Translations under genes and position numbers: made by a program
In this document: piece after piece, positions 20,072 through 28,824 of the stretch
Position numbering within the stretch: the first letter of the stretch is position 1
How the letters are laid out: each line of letters starts with the position of its first letter
Notes under the pieces: model-generated
What the model was told of the DNA's origin: nothing
What the model saw: only the letters and a program-made list of their open reading frames with translations
Databases searched by the model: none
From: Bacteroidales bacterium
GTDB lineage: Bacteria > Bacteroidota > Bacteroidia > Bacteroidales > Muribaculaceae
Assembly: GCA_022768005.1 (NCBI GenBank)
Contig: JALEMF010000122.1
Location: forward strand, 1-47,298
Length of the DNA stretch: 47,298 nucleotides
Direction: 5' to 3'

Positions 20072-22828
20072 GTGAAAAAGTTCACTAATCTTCTCTTTAT
20101 ATTTATTACTTGTTTTTCCACTTTATTCGCTGAAAATGAATATTTAATCACTAAAAAAACACTTTCCTCAGGTAAAACTATCACGTTTGCCGGACGCACA
20201 TTTACTGTCGGGAAAAACGTATTTTCTTCGCTCAATGATATAAACAACCTTGATGCAGGTTCTAAAATATTCTGTGATGCCGGTGATTACACGGAGAATG
20301 TTACTATTTCCGTTCCTAATATCACTCTGCTCGGCTCAAATGCTTTCGGCGATGAACGCTCCAATACTCGCAGCAATGAAGAATCTGTAATAAAAGGCAC
20401 TTTAACAGTTAATGCTGACGGACTAACAATTAATGGATTTACGTTTACGGAAAACGGTTGTGTCGTAAATAACACTGCTACTGCCTCAGCCCCCGTTGAC
20501 GGATTTAACTTCGTGTACAACAATGTTTACGGTTCATCTCTGAAAAAGAGCCGAAGCATTGCCGTTGTAAAACTCGGCAATGCTTTCTCAGGCAGTGACG
20601 CTAACAATGCCGAAGCCCACAGAAGATACAAGAACATCAACATCGCTCACAACACTTTTGACGGAAATGAAACCGCTAACGCTAATTTCATTGTCCTCAG
20701 CGGCTCTTACGGATACACTAATATTTGCGACAATGCGTTTAATGACGGAGGTATGAGTATTATCTTGAATAATGCTCAGAACGACATAGACATTACAAAC
20801 AATTCGTTCAAAAATGTTGGCGGATTTGACCGGACAAACGGTTCTACCACAGGCGAATTCAGTATTTTTCTTTATTATATCGCATTCTCGAATTCCACTC
20901 TTGTCAACATCAAGAATAACACTTTCGATGCTTGTAACGGACAGTCAACGCTTTATGCTCCTATCAGATTTTTCCAAGGCGACAGCAACAATCCGAAACT
21001 TGAACCGAAAAATTGTCGTATTAACCTCAAATACAACACGTTCCGAAATATTTCAAATCCTAAGAACGCCCCTTCATCAAACACATCTTTCAACTATGTG
21101 TTTTATGCAAACAAAGACTACACTTCGCCTGCCGTTGTTGACACTCGACACAACAGATTTGACAACACGGAATACTGTATGGGGATTCTTCAGCAGCCTG
21201 AAGGTGACAGTCAGGAAAGATATTTCGCAAGCTCTACGGAACTGTTTGACTTCGCTACAAGCAAAGGTACTACCCTCAGTTATTACCTTGACCCGGTTGG
21301 AGCCGAAGTAAAAAAACTGAACCTCACAGGCTCTAATCGCGTGGCGCAAAGTTTTGACATTGATGACACTACGGGTGATATTTACTTCGTCCAGATTTGC
21401 CCTAATTCACAATCAGGACTAAAACTCAAAGCACAAGAACCGCTAATGGTTACGAGATACTATAAAAACTCTTCCGGCAAAATGGCTCAACAAAAAATGT
21501 ACCTTGACCACGCAGGACACGGATCTAATATGGCGGTTTGCCGCTATAAAGGTACTCTGTACATTGCCACCGGCGGTGACAGTTACGACAAAAACACCAC
21601 TCCGGCTAACACCTCCGGCGTAATGTCTCGCGCTTGCTGCGTTTTTCCGTTCGTAGCAGGTGCTACGGCTGACCTTGCAACTTCAAGCTTTACATACAAA
21701 AGCAAAAAATACACTATAAACAAGTTTATAAACAAGTTCGGAAGAAATTGGCAATACCCTGCCATTGACCGCGACAACCGACTTTTCTGCGAACGTTCCT
21801 CTAATGGTAACACTATTTATTTTGAAGTATATGACCTTGATGAAGTATTCACAAAATGGTCCGATGCCGAGCCAATTAACATAATTCCCGTAAAAAAGCA
21901 GACTGCCCCGGTTTACACTTCATCAAACACAGATAATAATTTTCCTAAACTTGACAAGGGATTTCAGACTTGGCCTCCACAAGGTTTTACTATCAGCGGT
22001 GACTATATTTACCACCTTGAAGGCGTAGGAAGAAACACTGACGGTGCCGCATCACAAAACGGAAAGACTATTCCTACTATTATGGTACACGCATTCAACT
22101 GGAAAACAGGGAAACTCGGGTATCGAAAACCTATTCTGAAATCCACTATTCTCAACCTTGATGACGGAGAACCGGAAGGCGTAAAAATACATCGTGACTC
22201 CGAAGGCAGAGCACACATGATTGTCAGCCTCGTCTCCGGTATGTCAGGATCCAGAAGAGCAAACTTATTTTACTACACACTTGACTCGGAAAAAGGTTTG
22301 TCACGCAGCATCGCAAAGGGCGAAATCACTACTGACGCAAGTAGCATCAATTTCACATCATCTGAAGGTGAAGCTATGCAGCAAACACTCTCATTTACTC
22401 GCTCAATGCAGACGGGAGAACCGACCTTCTGCATCAGCGGCAATAATGCGGATATGTTCAGCCTCACTTGCGATAAAACCGGAGAACTAATCACTACAAA
22501 CAAGCTCACAATTACATATAATCCCCAAGGCAATGAGGACACTCACTCCGCTAAACTCAGAATATCATCTCCGAATGCCGGCGATGTCATTGTTAACTTA
22601 AATGCAAAAAACAACAAACTTTCATCTGTCAGCAGCATTGCAAATAACTCACCGAGACTCATCGTCACCACCGATAAACGCATCATCTCAACCGATGAAA
22701 CAGACATTATCACCATTTACAACACTCTCGGACAGCAAATTACCGGCAGACTTAACCCCGGCATTTACATCGTCAAAGCAACAGACGTCTCAGGAAAAAC
22801 ATTCACGCACAAAATTATCATTAAATAA
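20072..22828 (+). CDS. Secreted protein: N-terminal parallel beta-helix, central TagC/phage-P68-RBP-like propeller (tentative), C-terminal T9SS-like sorting domain
   Basis: 918 aa, GTG start, signal peptide MKKFTNLLFIFITCFSTLFA. NITLLGSNAF...INGFTFTENG...IAHNTFDGNET...ITNNSFKNVGG repeats are beta-helix-like. FQTWPPQGFTISGDYIYHLEGVGRN...FNWKTGKLGYRKPI...DDGEPEGVKIHRDSEGRAHMIVSLVSG is propeller-like. C-term IYNTLGQQITGRLNPGIYIVKATDVSGKTFTHKIIIK. Confidence 0.7.
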   Translation: MKKFTNLLFIFITCFSTLFAENEYLITKKTLSSGKTITFAGRTFTVGKNVFSSLNDINNLDAGSKIFCDAGDYTENVTISVPNITLLGSNAFGDERSNTRSNEESVIKGTLTVNADGLTINGFTFTENGCVVNNTATASAPVDGFNFVYNNVYGSSLKKSRSIAVVKLGNAFSGSDANNAEAHRRYKNINIAHNTFDGNETANANFIVLSGSYGYTNICDNAFNDGGMSIILNNAQNDIDITNNSFKNVGGFDRTNGSTTGEFSIFLYYIAFSNSTLVNIKNNTFDACNGQSTLYAPIRFFQGDSNNPKLEPKNCRINLKYNTFRNISNPKNAPSSNTSFNYVFYANKDYTSPAVVDTRHNRFDNTEYCMGILQQPEGDSQERYFASSTELFDFATSKGTTLSYYLDPVGAEVKKLNLTGSNRVAQSFDIDDTTGDIYFVQICPNSQSGLKLKAQEPLMVTRYYKNSSGKMAQQKMYLDHAGHGSNMAVCRYKGTLYIATGGDSYDKNTTPANTSGVMSRACCVFPFVAGATADLATSSFTYKSKKYTINKFINKFGRNWQYPAIDRDNRLFCERSSNGNTIYFEVYDLDEVFTKWSDAEPINIIPVKKQTAPVYTSSNTDNNFPKLDKGFQTWPPQGFTISGDYIYHLEGVGRNTDGAASQNGKTIPTIMVHAFNWKTGKLGYRKPILKSTILNLDDGEPEGVKIHRDSEGRAHMIVSLVSGMSGSRRANLFYYTLDSEKGLSRSIAKGEITTDASSINFTSSEGEAMQQTLSFTRSMQTGEPTFCISGNNADMFSLTCDKTGELITTNKLTITYNPQGNEDTHSAKLRISSPNAGDVIVNLNAKNNKLSSVSSIANNSPRLIVTTDKRIISTDETDIITIYNTLGQQITGRLNPGIYIVKATDVSGKTFTHKIIIK

Positions 22829-22835
22829 TGTTATC

Positions 22836-22880
22836 AGGACTTGTCCGGTTAATCTTACACGCCAGGCAAGTCCTTAATTT
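22836..22880 (+). terminator. Terminator of the secreted beta-helix gene
   Basis: AGGACTTG...CAAGTCCT stem followed by TAATTTTTC. Confidence 0.65.
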
Positions 22881-22913
22881 TTCGCCTTCTAATCTCCAAA
22901 TTTTGCTAAAAAA

Positions 22914-22945
22914 ATTGGTTTATCCAAAAGTTATGGCTAACTTTG
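22914..22945 (+). promoter_or_regulatory. Bacteroidetes-type promoter upstream of greA
   Basis: TTGG ... about 20 nt ... TAACTTTG(C). Confidence 0.6.
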
Positions 22946-22978
22946 CGGTGTAAAACGAACTGCGGTTCACATAAAGGG

Positions 22979-23019
22979 GTCTCAACTGTCAAATGCTGAG
23001 ATTCTTTATTTTTTTAATG
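22979..23019 (+). terminator. Terminator-like hairpin inside the greA leader
   Basis: GTCTCA-actgtcaaatgc-TGAGAT followed by TCTTTATTTTTTT, between the promoter and the greA ATG. Confidence 0.45.
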
Positions 23020-23065
23020 TTTTAGAAAATAATTACTACTAATCTTTATAAAAAAACTTATTACC

Positions 23066-23536
23066 ATGGCTATTACTTTTATGACCAAGGACGGCTACAA
23101 GAAAAAAATGGAAGAAATTGCCTACTTGGAAAATGTCAAACGCCCTGAGATTTCACGTGCTATAGCTGAAGCCCGTGATAAAGGTGACCTTTCCGAAAAT
23201 GCCGAATACGATGCTGCCAAGGAAGCACAAGGCATGCTTGAAATGAAAATCTCACAACTCAAAGACCTCGTTGCTAATGCTCGCATCATAGATGAAAGCA
23301 AACTTAATACTGAAGAAGTGCAGATTATGAACAGAGTAAAACTCAAAAACTGCGCTAACGGTATGGTTGTGGAATACACTATCGTTGCTGACAGCGAAGC
23401 TAATCTCAAAGAAAAGAAAATTGCTTCTTCAACTCCTATCGCACAAGGTCTTTTAGGACACAAACTCGGTGAAACCGTTGAAATCCGTGTTCCTTCAGGA
23501 CTTATGAAGTTTGAAATTCTTGAAATAGGATTCTAA
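23066..23536 (+). CDS. greA: Transcription elongation factor GreA
   Basis: 156 aa. DLSENAEYDAAKEAQGMLEMKISQLKDLVANARIID; C-term GHKLGETVEIRVPSGLMKFEILEI. Confidence 0.97.
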   Translation: MAITFMTKDGYKKKMEEIAYLENVKRPEISRAIAEARDKGDLSENAEYDAAKEAQGMLEMKISQLKDLVANARIIDESKLNTEEVQIMNRVKLKNCANGMVVEYTIVADSEANLKEKKIASSTPIAQGLLGHKLGETVEIRVPSGLMKFEILEIGF

Positions 23537-23552
23537 TATAACCTACACCACT

Positions 23553-23948
23553 ATGGCATCAATTTTTTCACGTATTATTGCCGGTGAAATTCCATCTTAC
23601 CGTGTTGCGGAAGATGAAAAAAACTATGCCTTCTTGGATATAAATCCGGTAACTAAGGGACACGTCCTCGTTGTTCCTAAAAAGGAAGTTGACTATATTT
23701 TCGACCTTGAAAAAGACGATTACGTATCACTTCACTTGTTTGCTGCAAGAGTAGCTAAAGCTATCAAAAAAGCGTTCCCTTGCACTAAGGTCGGTGAAAC
23801 TGTTATGGGACTTGACGTTCCACACGCTCACATTCACCTTATGCCTCTTAATAAGGAAGCTGACATGAACTTTGCCAAGCCTCACTTGTCGCTCTCAGCT
23901 GAAGAAATGCAGTCTATCGCTGACAAAATCGCTAAAGAGTTCGAATAA
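23553..23948 (+). CDS. HIT family protein
   Basis: 131 aa. IFSRIIAGEIPSYRVAEDE, PVTKGHVLVVPK, HIT motif HAHIHLMPL. Confidence 0.96.
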   Translation: MASIFSRIIAGEIPSYRVAEDEKNYAFLDINPVTKGHVLVVPKKEVDYIFDLEKDDYVSLHLFAARVAKAIKKAFPCTKVGETVMGLDVPHAHIHLMPLNKEADMNFAKPHLSLSAEEMQSIADKIAKEFE

Positions 23949-23962
23949 CATTTTTATTCCTT

Positions 23963-25060
23963 TTGACAATGAAAAATTTTACATCAAATTTTTTGGGCAC
24001 TATAGCCGTAGCACTTTCCATTACCGCTTGCAGCAGCAACGAATGGACTGTGAAAGGCGATATTGAGGGCGGTGAAGGTCACTTACTCACCCTTGAAGCA
24101 TCTTCAAACGGTGGCTGGTATATGCTTGACTCTCTTACACTCAAGTCCGACAAGTTCGATTTTTCACAACCTGCAGCCGGCTACCCGGACATATACCGAC
24201 TCGCTATTGACGGAAAATACATTTATTTTCCTGTTGACTCAATAGAGACAGTCTCATTGAAAACGTCACTTGACAAGTTCGGCAGCGAATACACTCTTGA
24301 GGGCAGCGATGCAACTGCTATGATTATGGAAGTGGAAAAACGCGTGGCACAAGTAGTAAACACTAAAGGTGAATACGCCGTTGCCATTGACGACAGCCTT
24401 AAGCGTGACCTCGCCAAGATGATTATAGCTAATCCTTCAGGCATCGTGGCGTACTATATCATTAATAAGAAGATTGGTAAAACTCCTATCTTCAACGCAA
24501 GCGTTAAAAGCGACCTCCGCATTATCGGTGCTGTAGCAAATGCCTACACTGAAAATCGTCCTAACGACCCGCGTACGGAGTACTTGAAAAATCTTTACCT
24601 TGCGAACAAAGCAATGTACACCAATTACGCTAAAAATGATACCGTAGTAGTGGGACAAACTCACATCTTTGATATCAACCTCAACAATCCTGACGGTAAA
24701 AAGGTGAGCCTCGCAAATGAAGCTACAAAAGGCAAAGTAATATTACTTAACTTCACGTCAATGACTGCTGACGAATCTCCCGCGTTCAACATTGAACTTG
24801 CAAAGATTTACAACGAGTACAAAGACCGCGGATTTGAAATTTATCAAGTAAGCGTTGACGAAGACGAATACGCATGGCAGAAGGCTGCTAAAAATCTACC
24901 ATGGATTTCCGTTTATGCAGGCGTAGATAATCCAAAGTGCCTTATTGAGTACAACGTCAATTTCATTCCTGCGCTTTACGTCATCAATCGTAACGGAGAA
25001 ATTTCAGAACGTATCACCGATATTACTAAAATCAAATCTACTATAAGCAAATACCTATAA
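23963..25060 (+). CDS. TlpA/AhpC-TSA thioredoxin-fold lipoprotein with DUF4369-like N-terminus
   Basis: 365 aa. Lipobox ITACSS; VKGDIEGGEGHLLTLE; GKVILLNFTSMTADESPAFNIELAKIYNEYKDRGFEIYQVSVDEDEYAWQ. The usual CxxC position is not cysteine (SMTADES). Confidence 0.85.
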   Translation: MTMKNFTSNFLGTIAVALSITACSSNEWTVKGDIEGGEGHLLTLEASSNGGWYMLDSLTLKSDKFDFSQPAAGYPDIYRLAIDGKYIYFPVDSIETVSLKTSLDKFGSEYTLEGSDATAMIMEVEKRVAQVVNTKGEYAVAIDDSLKRDLAKMIIANPSGIVAYYIINKKIGKTPIFNASVKSDLRIIGAVANAYTENRPNDPRTEYLKNLYLANKAMYTNYAKNDTVVVGQTHIFDINLNNPDGKKVSLANEATKGKVILLNFTSMTADESPAFNIELAKIYNEYKDRGFEIYQVSVDEDEYAWQKAAKNLPWISVYAGVDNPKCLIEYNVNFIPALYVINRNGEISERITDITKIKSTISKYL

Positions 25061-25081
25061 TTTAATTTAGGCACGAAAAAA

Positions 25082-25113
25082 GAGGGGATTATGGCAACAT
25101 AGTCCCCTTTTTC
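25082..25113 (+). terminator. Rho-independent terminator of the TlpA-like gene
   Basis: GGGGATTATG-gcaa-CATAGTCCCC-TTTTTC. Confidence 0.85.
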
Positions 25114-25200
25114 TTTTGAAAAACTATATCATCAAAGATGTGACTATCACGGCTCATTCATCTAAAGTAAAAGAAACATATATGTTTTAATAAAAAAGAA

Positions 25201-25543
25201 ATCAGGTAAAGACGACGTTATCATAGAACCTTGGGGAAGCTCGGCTGGAAGAAACACTTGGTAAGCACTTAATGCGCAAGCATTTAGTATGCCGCTCGGT
25301 GATAAACGGACTTCCTGTATAATCGCGCTTCGGAGATGCGCGGTCTGTGATAGAGGTTTAGTGGAAATATTCTGAATTTTTTACAGACCGAACATCTCCG
25401 ATATGCAAATCTGCTATATATAACTATCTCAGGGTGGCGCACAAAAGGGCTTGCCCTGAGTTACTTACAGCTGAAAGTTTTAGACTTTCCTTGATGACGT
25501 TATCCTTTTCTCACTACGCTTTAAATGAAAGAACCGTGTGTGA
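25201..25543. repeat. Candidate structured intergenic element (possible interspersed repeat or ncRNA)
   Basis: Four helices in series: CTTAATGC-GCAA-GCATTTAG (25268-25287), CGGAGATG/cgc/GGTCTGT...ACAGACC/gaa/CATCTCCG (25331-25400), CTCAGGG...CCCTGAG (25428-25460), GAAAGT-tttag-ACTTTC (25473-25489). Part of it (25235-25320) resembles 8911-8985. Confidence 0.45.
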
Positions 25544-26452
25544 CTATTCATTCAGCCAATCCTTAATACGCTTTTTGACTAACGATGTATCACAAAGTAT
25601 CCGAATAAATTCCTTATAGGCAGCACTCTTATAAACTCCTTTGAGCATCTGCACGCAACCCTCCATTCGTCCCCCTTCATGGTTAATAGGCACTGCCACC
25701 AAGTCGTCAAAATCCTCTGATGCCGAAGAAGATAGAATTGTTAGCATACCGGTATTTCGCACAAGCCTCAGCAGCGGAGTTACCTCATTCATCTCTGCGC
25801 GTACATTCAGTGCAATCCCTGTATCCGCCAATATTTTTTCAAGAGCGATACGTGCCTGAAGTCCCATAGCCGGAAGTACGCAAGGATATTCACTTATTTC
25901 GGACAGAGAAACCTTTTCACGCCTTGCGAGCGGATGGTCTTTCTTCACAATTACCGATAGAACATCTTCAAAAAGAATATGTGACACCATAAAAGGATAA
26001 TTCCCTTGTGGACGAAATGAAAGTACAAAATCAAGTTCATGGTTCATCAGTAAGTTTATAAGTTCCGTCATAGGCTTATAAACGATATTAAGAGAAATAC
26101 CCGGATGAAGTTTCATAAAATCCTTCAGAGTGTCATTCATCACCATATTAAATGAATGAGTCACACCGATATTAAGCGTGCCACATTCCATAGTCCGCAA
26201 GTCTTCCATTCGTCTTATGCAATTATTAGCTGACTCAATAGTCTTCTCGGCATAAGGAAGCAGTTCCCTTCCGGCATCAGTGAGCGATACCTCATGGGAA
26301 TTCCTATAAAAAAGTGCAGCATCAAGTTCTTCTTCAAGTTGCTTTATAGTTTGCGAAAACGTGCTTTGAGTTACACATAAAGTCTTTGCCGCCTCTGAAA
26401 AGTTTAATGTCTTGGCAGCTTCAACAAATGCTTTTAAATACCTTAGTTCCAT
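25544..26452 (-). CDS. LysR family transcriptional regulator
   Basis: Start at MELRYLKAFVEAAKTLNFSEAAKTLCVTQSTFSQTIKQLEEELDAALFYR (internal to the 25544..26497 ORF). LysR substrate-binding domain follows. Confidence 0.93.
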   Translation of the reverse strand: MELRYLKAFVEAAKTLNFSEAAKTLCVTQSTFSQTIKQLEEELDAALFYRNSHEVSLTDAGRELLPYAEKTIESANNCIRRMEDLRTMECGTLNIGVTHSFNMVMNDTLKDFMKLHPGISLNIVYKPMTELINLLMNHELDFVLSFRPQGNYPFMVSHILFEDVLSVIVKKDHPLARREKVSLSEISEYPCVLPAMGLQARIALEKILADTGIALNVRAEMNEVTPLLRLVRNTGMLTILSSSASEDFDDLVAVPINHEGGRMEGCVQMLKGVYKSAAYKEFIRILCDTSLVKKRIKDWLNE

Positions 26453-26523
26453 AAGTGTTGCGAAGGTTTTTTCGTTACTTTTTCTCTTAGTTTGCAAAAA
26501 TAGTATAATTATTTTGATTTATA

Positions 26524-27039
26524 TCATCTTGTAGCAGAGAATGCATACTTTTTCAAGCAAAATATCGGCACTGTCACACCTATAAACATCATCAGCACCA
26601 CAAGTCCGCATACAATCCCATTGTAATTAAACTGATATAAATAATGCATAAACATACTTTCATCATCATTCTGTACACACTGCAGCAGCGCTTGCACCGT
26701 GCGGTAAGCGTACATTCCCGGAATCATTGGCAATAACGCCGGAAATGACATACTTTCCGCAGGGGCTTTCCAGTGCGATGACACCGGAATTGATAATACG
26801 CCTATCACCAATGCGCCTATAAGACTGCCAAGGATAATTCCAAAACCGAATTCTCCCATCAGCACTGTACGAACTCCGTGACCTGCTGCCGCAAGAATAG
26901 CACAGCCTGAAAATGCTTTATACGGTACATTACTGATACTGCCGAAACCTATAGCCGCTACGGCTGCGAAAAAACAATCTTCTATTAACGGTAACATAAT
27001 ACTAATCCTTAACAAATAATACTTACACCACTTGGGCAT
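26524..27039 (-). CDS. Threonine/serine exporter, ThrE C-terminal-type subunit (DUF3815)
   Basis: 171 aa membrane protein. FGSISNVPYKAFSGCAILAAAGHGVRT, FPALLPMIPGMYAYRT. Adjacent to the DUF1212 subunit. Confidence 0.88.
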   Translation of the reverse strand: MPKWCKYYLLRISIMLPLIEDCFFAAVAAIGFGSISNVPYKAFSGCAILAAAGHGVRTVLMGEFGFGIILGSLIGALVIGVLSIPVSSHWKAPAESMSFPALLPMIPGMYAYRTVQALLQCVQNDDESMFMHYLYQFNYNGIVCGLVVLMMFIGVTVPIFCLKKYAFSATR

Positions 27040-27799
27040 TCATTAACAGCAAACCTATATACAGACCCACTGCAAGGCATACCGTAATAATACATGACTG
27101 TATCAGCCTGCTTATCGCACTTATATAATGTCCATTGATAAAGTCACTTACGGAATTCAAATACGGTATTCCCGGCACAAGATAAAGCACACTCGTGGCA
27201 AGGGCTATATCCGGTGTATCTCCAAGCCCGAACACATGACCCGAACACGATAAAATAGCAGATATACAACTGCATACTATTATTGCCAACCGAAAATCAA
27301 TCTTATACCTTGAAATAAGCACGTCCTTTGAGTAAAAACCTGCCGCTGTAGCTATCAACACTATCAACATTGACATAAAATCGCCTCCGAAAAGACGGCA
27401 GAAAGAGGCATTTGCAAGAGAGGTCAAAACTGCCACTACCCAAAAAGGAATACGCGGAGTAGATAACACGTCCTCGTATCTTCTTATTGCTTCATCTAAA
27501 TCCAAATGCAAGTCATAACATTGCCAACTCAATCGACTCAACTCACTGACAGTATTGAAATTAATCGCACTTTTCTGAATTTTCTTATTCATTGCAATCA
27601 ACTCATTATCCTTATCAGCAAGTCTCTTGAGCCAAACCTCTACATGTAGCGGATATATATTAATCTCTGACTTATATCCGTAAGCTTCAGCAATACGTAA
27701 AACATTTTTTTCAATTCTCACCGTTGTGGCACCGCACTCGAGCAGCGTCGTGGCATAATCAGTCAAAAATTTACTGAATTTCTTATTATCAGAATCCAT
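27023..27799 (-). CDS. Threonine/serine exporter, ThrE N-terminal-type subunit (DUF1212)
   Basis: 258 aa. LLECGATTVRIEKNVLRIAEAYG, LVPGIPYLNSVSDFINGHYISAISRL. Confidence 0.9.
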   Translation of the reverse strand: MDSDNKKFSKFLTDYATTLLECGATTVRIEKNVLRIAEAYGYKSEINIYPLHVEVWLKRLADKDNELIAMNKKIQKSAINFNTVSELSRLSWQCYDLHLDLDEAIRRYEDVLSTPRIPFWVVAVLTSLANASFCRLFGGDFMSMLIVLIATAAGFYSKDVLISRYKIDFRLAIIVCSCISAILSCSGHVFGLGDTPDIALATSVLYLVPGIPYLNSVSDFINGHYISAISRLIQSCIITVCLAVGLYIGLLLMNAQVV

Positions 27800-27999
27800 T
27801 ATTCGTCGTCATCATCTTCGTAACCATAAATTGAATCCACTGAATTGTCATTAAACACAATAAAGTGGTGTTTATGATTTTCATATTTCATTTTGTGGTA
27901 AACTTTACCGGCAAATGCCAATAAAATTACAAACAATACGCATCCGATAATCAACCATGCGCCAAAACCGCTTTGTATAACTGTATGCATTATCATAAT
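27799..27999 (-). CDS. Small single-pass membrane protein, unknown function
   Basis: Start likely at MIMHTVIQSGFGAWL, because the -7 box TACCTTTGC at 28021-28029 (minus) lies inside the longer ORF. Acidic C-terminus GYEDDDDE. Overlaps the start of the ThrE gene. Confidence 0.5.
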   Translation of the reverse strand: MMIMHTVIQSGFGAWLIIGCVLFVILLAFAGKVYHKMKYENHKHHFIVFNDNSVDSIYGYEDDDDE

Positions 28000-28251
28000 T
28001 CTTAAAATTTTAATTACGCTGCAAAGGTACGTTACAGAAATTCCGCACAAAAACGTTGATATACGTTTATTCTAATAACAAGTATTGAAAAAAACGAAAG
28101 CAAATATTACTCTGTTTGTTCACATATATTATAGCACCCCATAAAAAATTACACCGCAAAAATGTCGTGTTTTTATATACAAAATCCGACAAATGGAACT
28201 ACTTCTACACTTTTAACGTTTATAGTAAGACCTATTCTTAAACTTATTTAT

Positions 28252-28260
28252 TACCTTTGC
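28252..28260 (+). promoter_or_regulatory. Bacteroidetes -7 box (TACCTTTGC) of the ybaK operon
   Basis: TACCTTTGC 58 nt upstream of the ATG. Confidence 0.45.
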
Positions 28261-28317
28261 ACTGAAAAAACTCTTTTATTGTTTTGATAACAAACAGTAG
28301 AAATAAATTTCCATATT

Positions 28318-28824
28318 ATGGCAGGAATTAATAAAACTAATGCGGCTCGACTGCTTGACCGCGCTAAAATACATTACGAGTTAGTACCTTACACTGTTGA
28401 CGAAAATAATCTTGCCGCTACTCACATAGCCGAGCAACTTAATGAGAATATCAAGCAAGTGTTCAAGACTCTTGTCTTATCAGGCGAACGCTCCGGATAC
28501 TTCGTCACGGTGATTCCGGGTGATGATGAAGTGGATCTCAAAAAAGCCGCTAAAATCGCAGGTGCTAAAAAGGCTGACCTTATACCGATGAAAGAACTTT
28601 TACCACTCACCGGATACATTCGCGGAGGCTGCTCTCCCATAGGTATGAAAAAGCCGTTCCCCATATACATTGACAGCACTGCTACGGATTTTGACTACAT
28701 CTACGTCAGCGCAGGCATTAGAGGATTGCAACTCAAACTTAATCCCAAGGATTTAATCACCTATACACACGCCACTATCGCCGAATTAACCCACAAAGAG
28801 GAAAAGACAGACAATGATGAATAG
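28318..28824 (+). CDS. ybaK: Cys-tRNA(Pro)/Cys-tRNA(Cys) deacylase YbaK
   Basis: 168 aa. [65 protein letters not shown]. Confidence 0.94.
   Translation: MAGINKTNAARLLDRAKIHYELVPYTVDENNLAATHIAEQLNENIKQVFKTLVLSGERSGYFVTVIPGDDEVDLKKAAKIAGAKKADLIPMKELLPLTGYIRGGCSPIGMKKPFPIYIDSTATDFDYIYVSAGIRGLQLKLNPKDLITYTHATIAELTHKEEKTDNDE

Noticed and set aside
20814-21311. 165 aa plus-strand ORF in the +1 frame of the beta-helix gene
   Set aside because: Overlaps the 918 aa gene, which has a coherent domain structure; Thr/Leu/Ser-rich out-of-frame reading.
22970-23005. TPP-riboswitch-like GGGG...CTGAGA in the greA leader
   Set aside because: Only these short strings match; the rest of the THI element core (CTGATCTGG, TAATACC) is absent. 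Reported as a terminator-like hairpin instead.
25500-25545. Possible group II intron domain V/VI (GAACCGTGTG...)
   Set aside because: No domain V hairpin with the catalytic triad and bulge, no 5' GTGYG boundary and no maturase ORF nearby.
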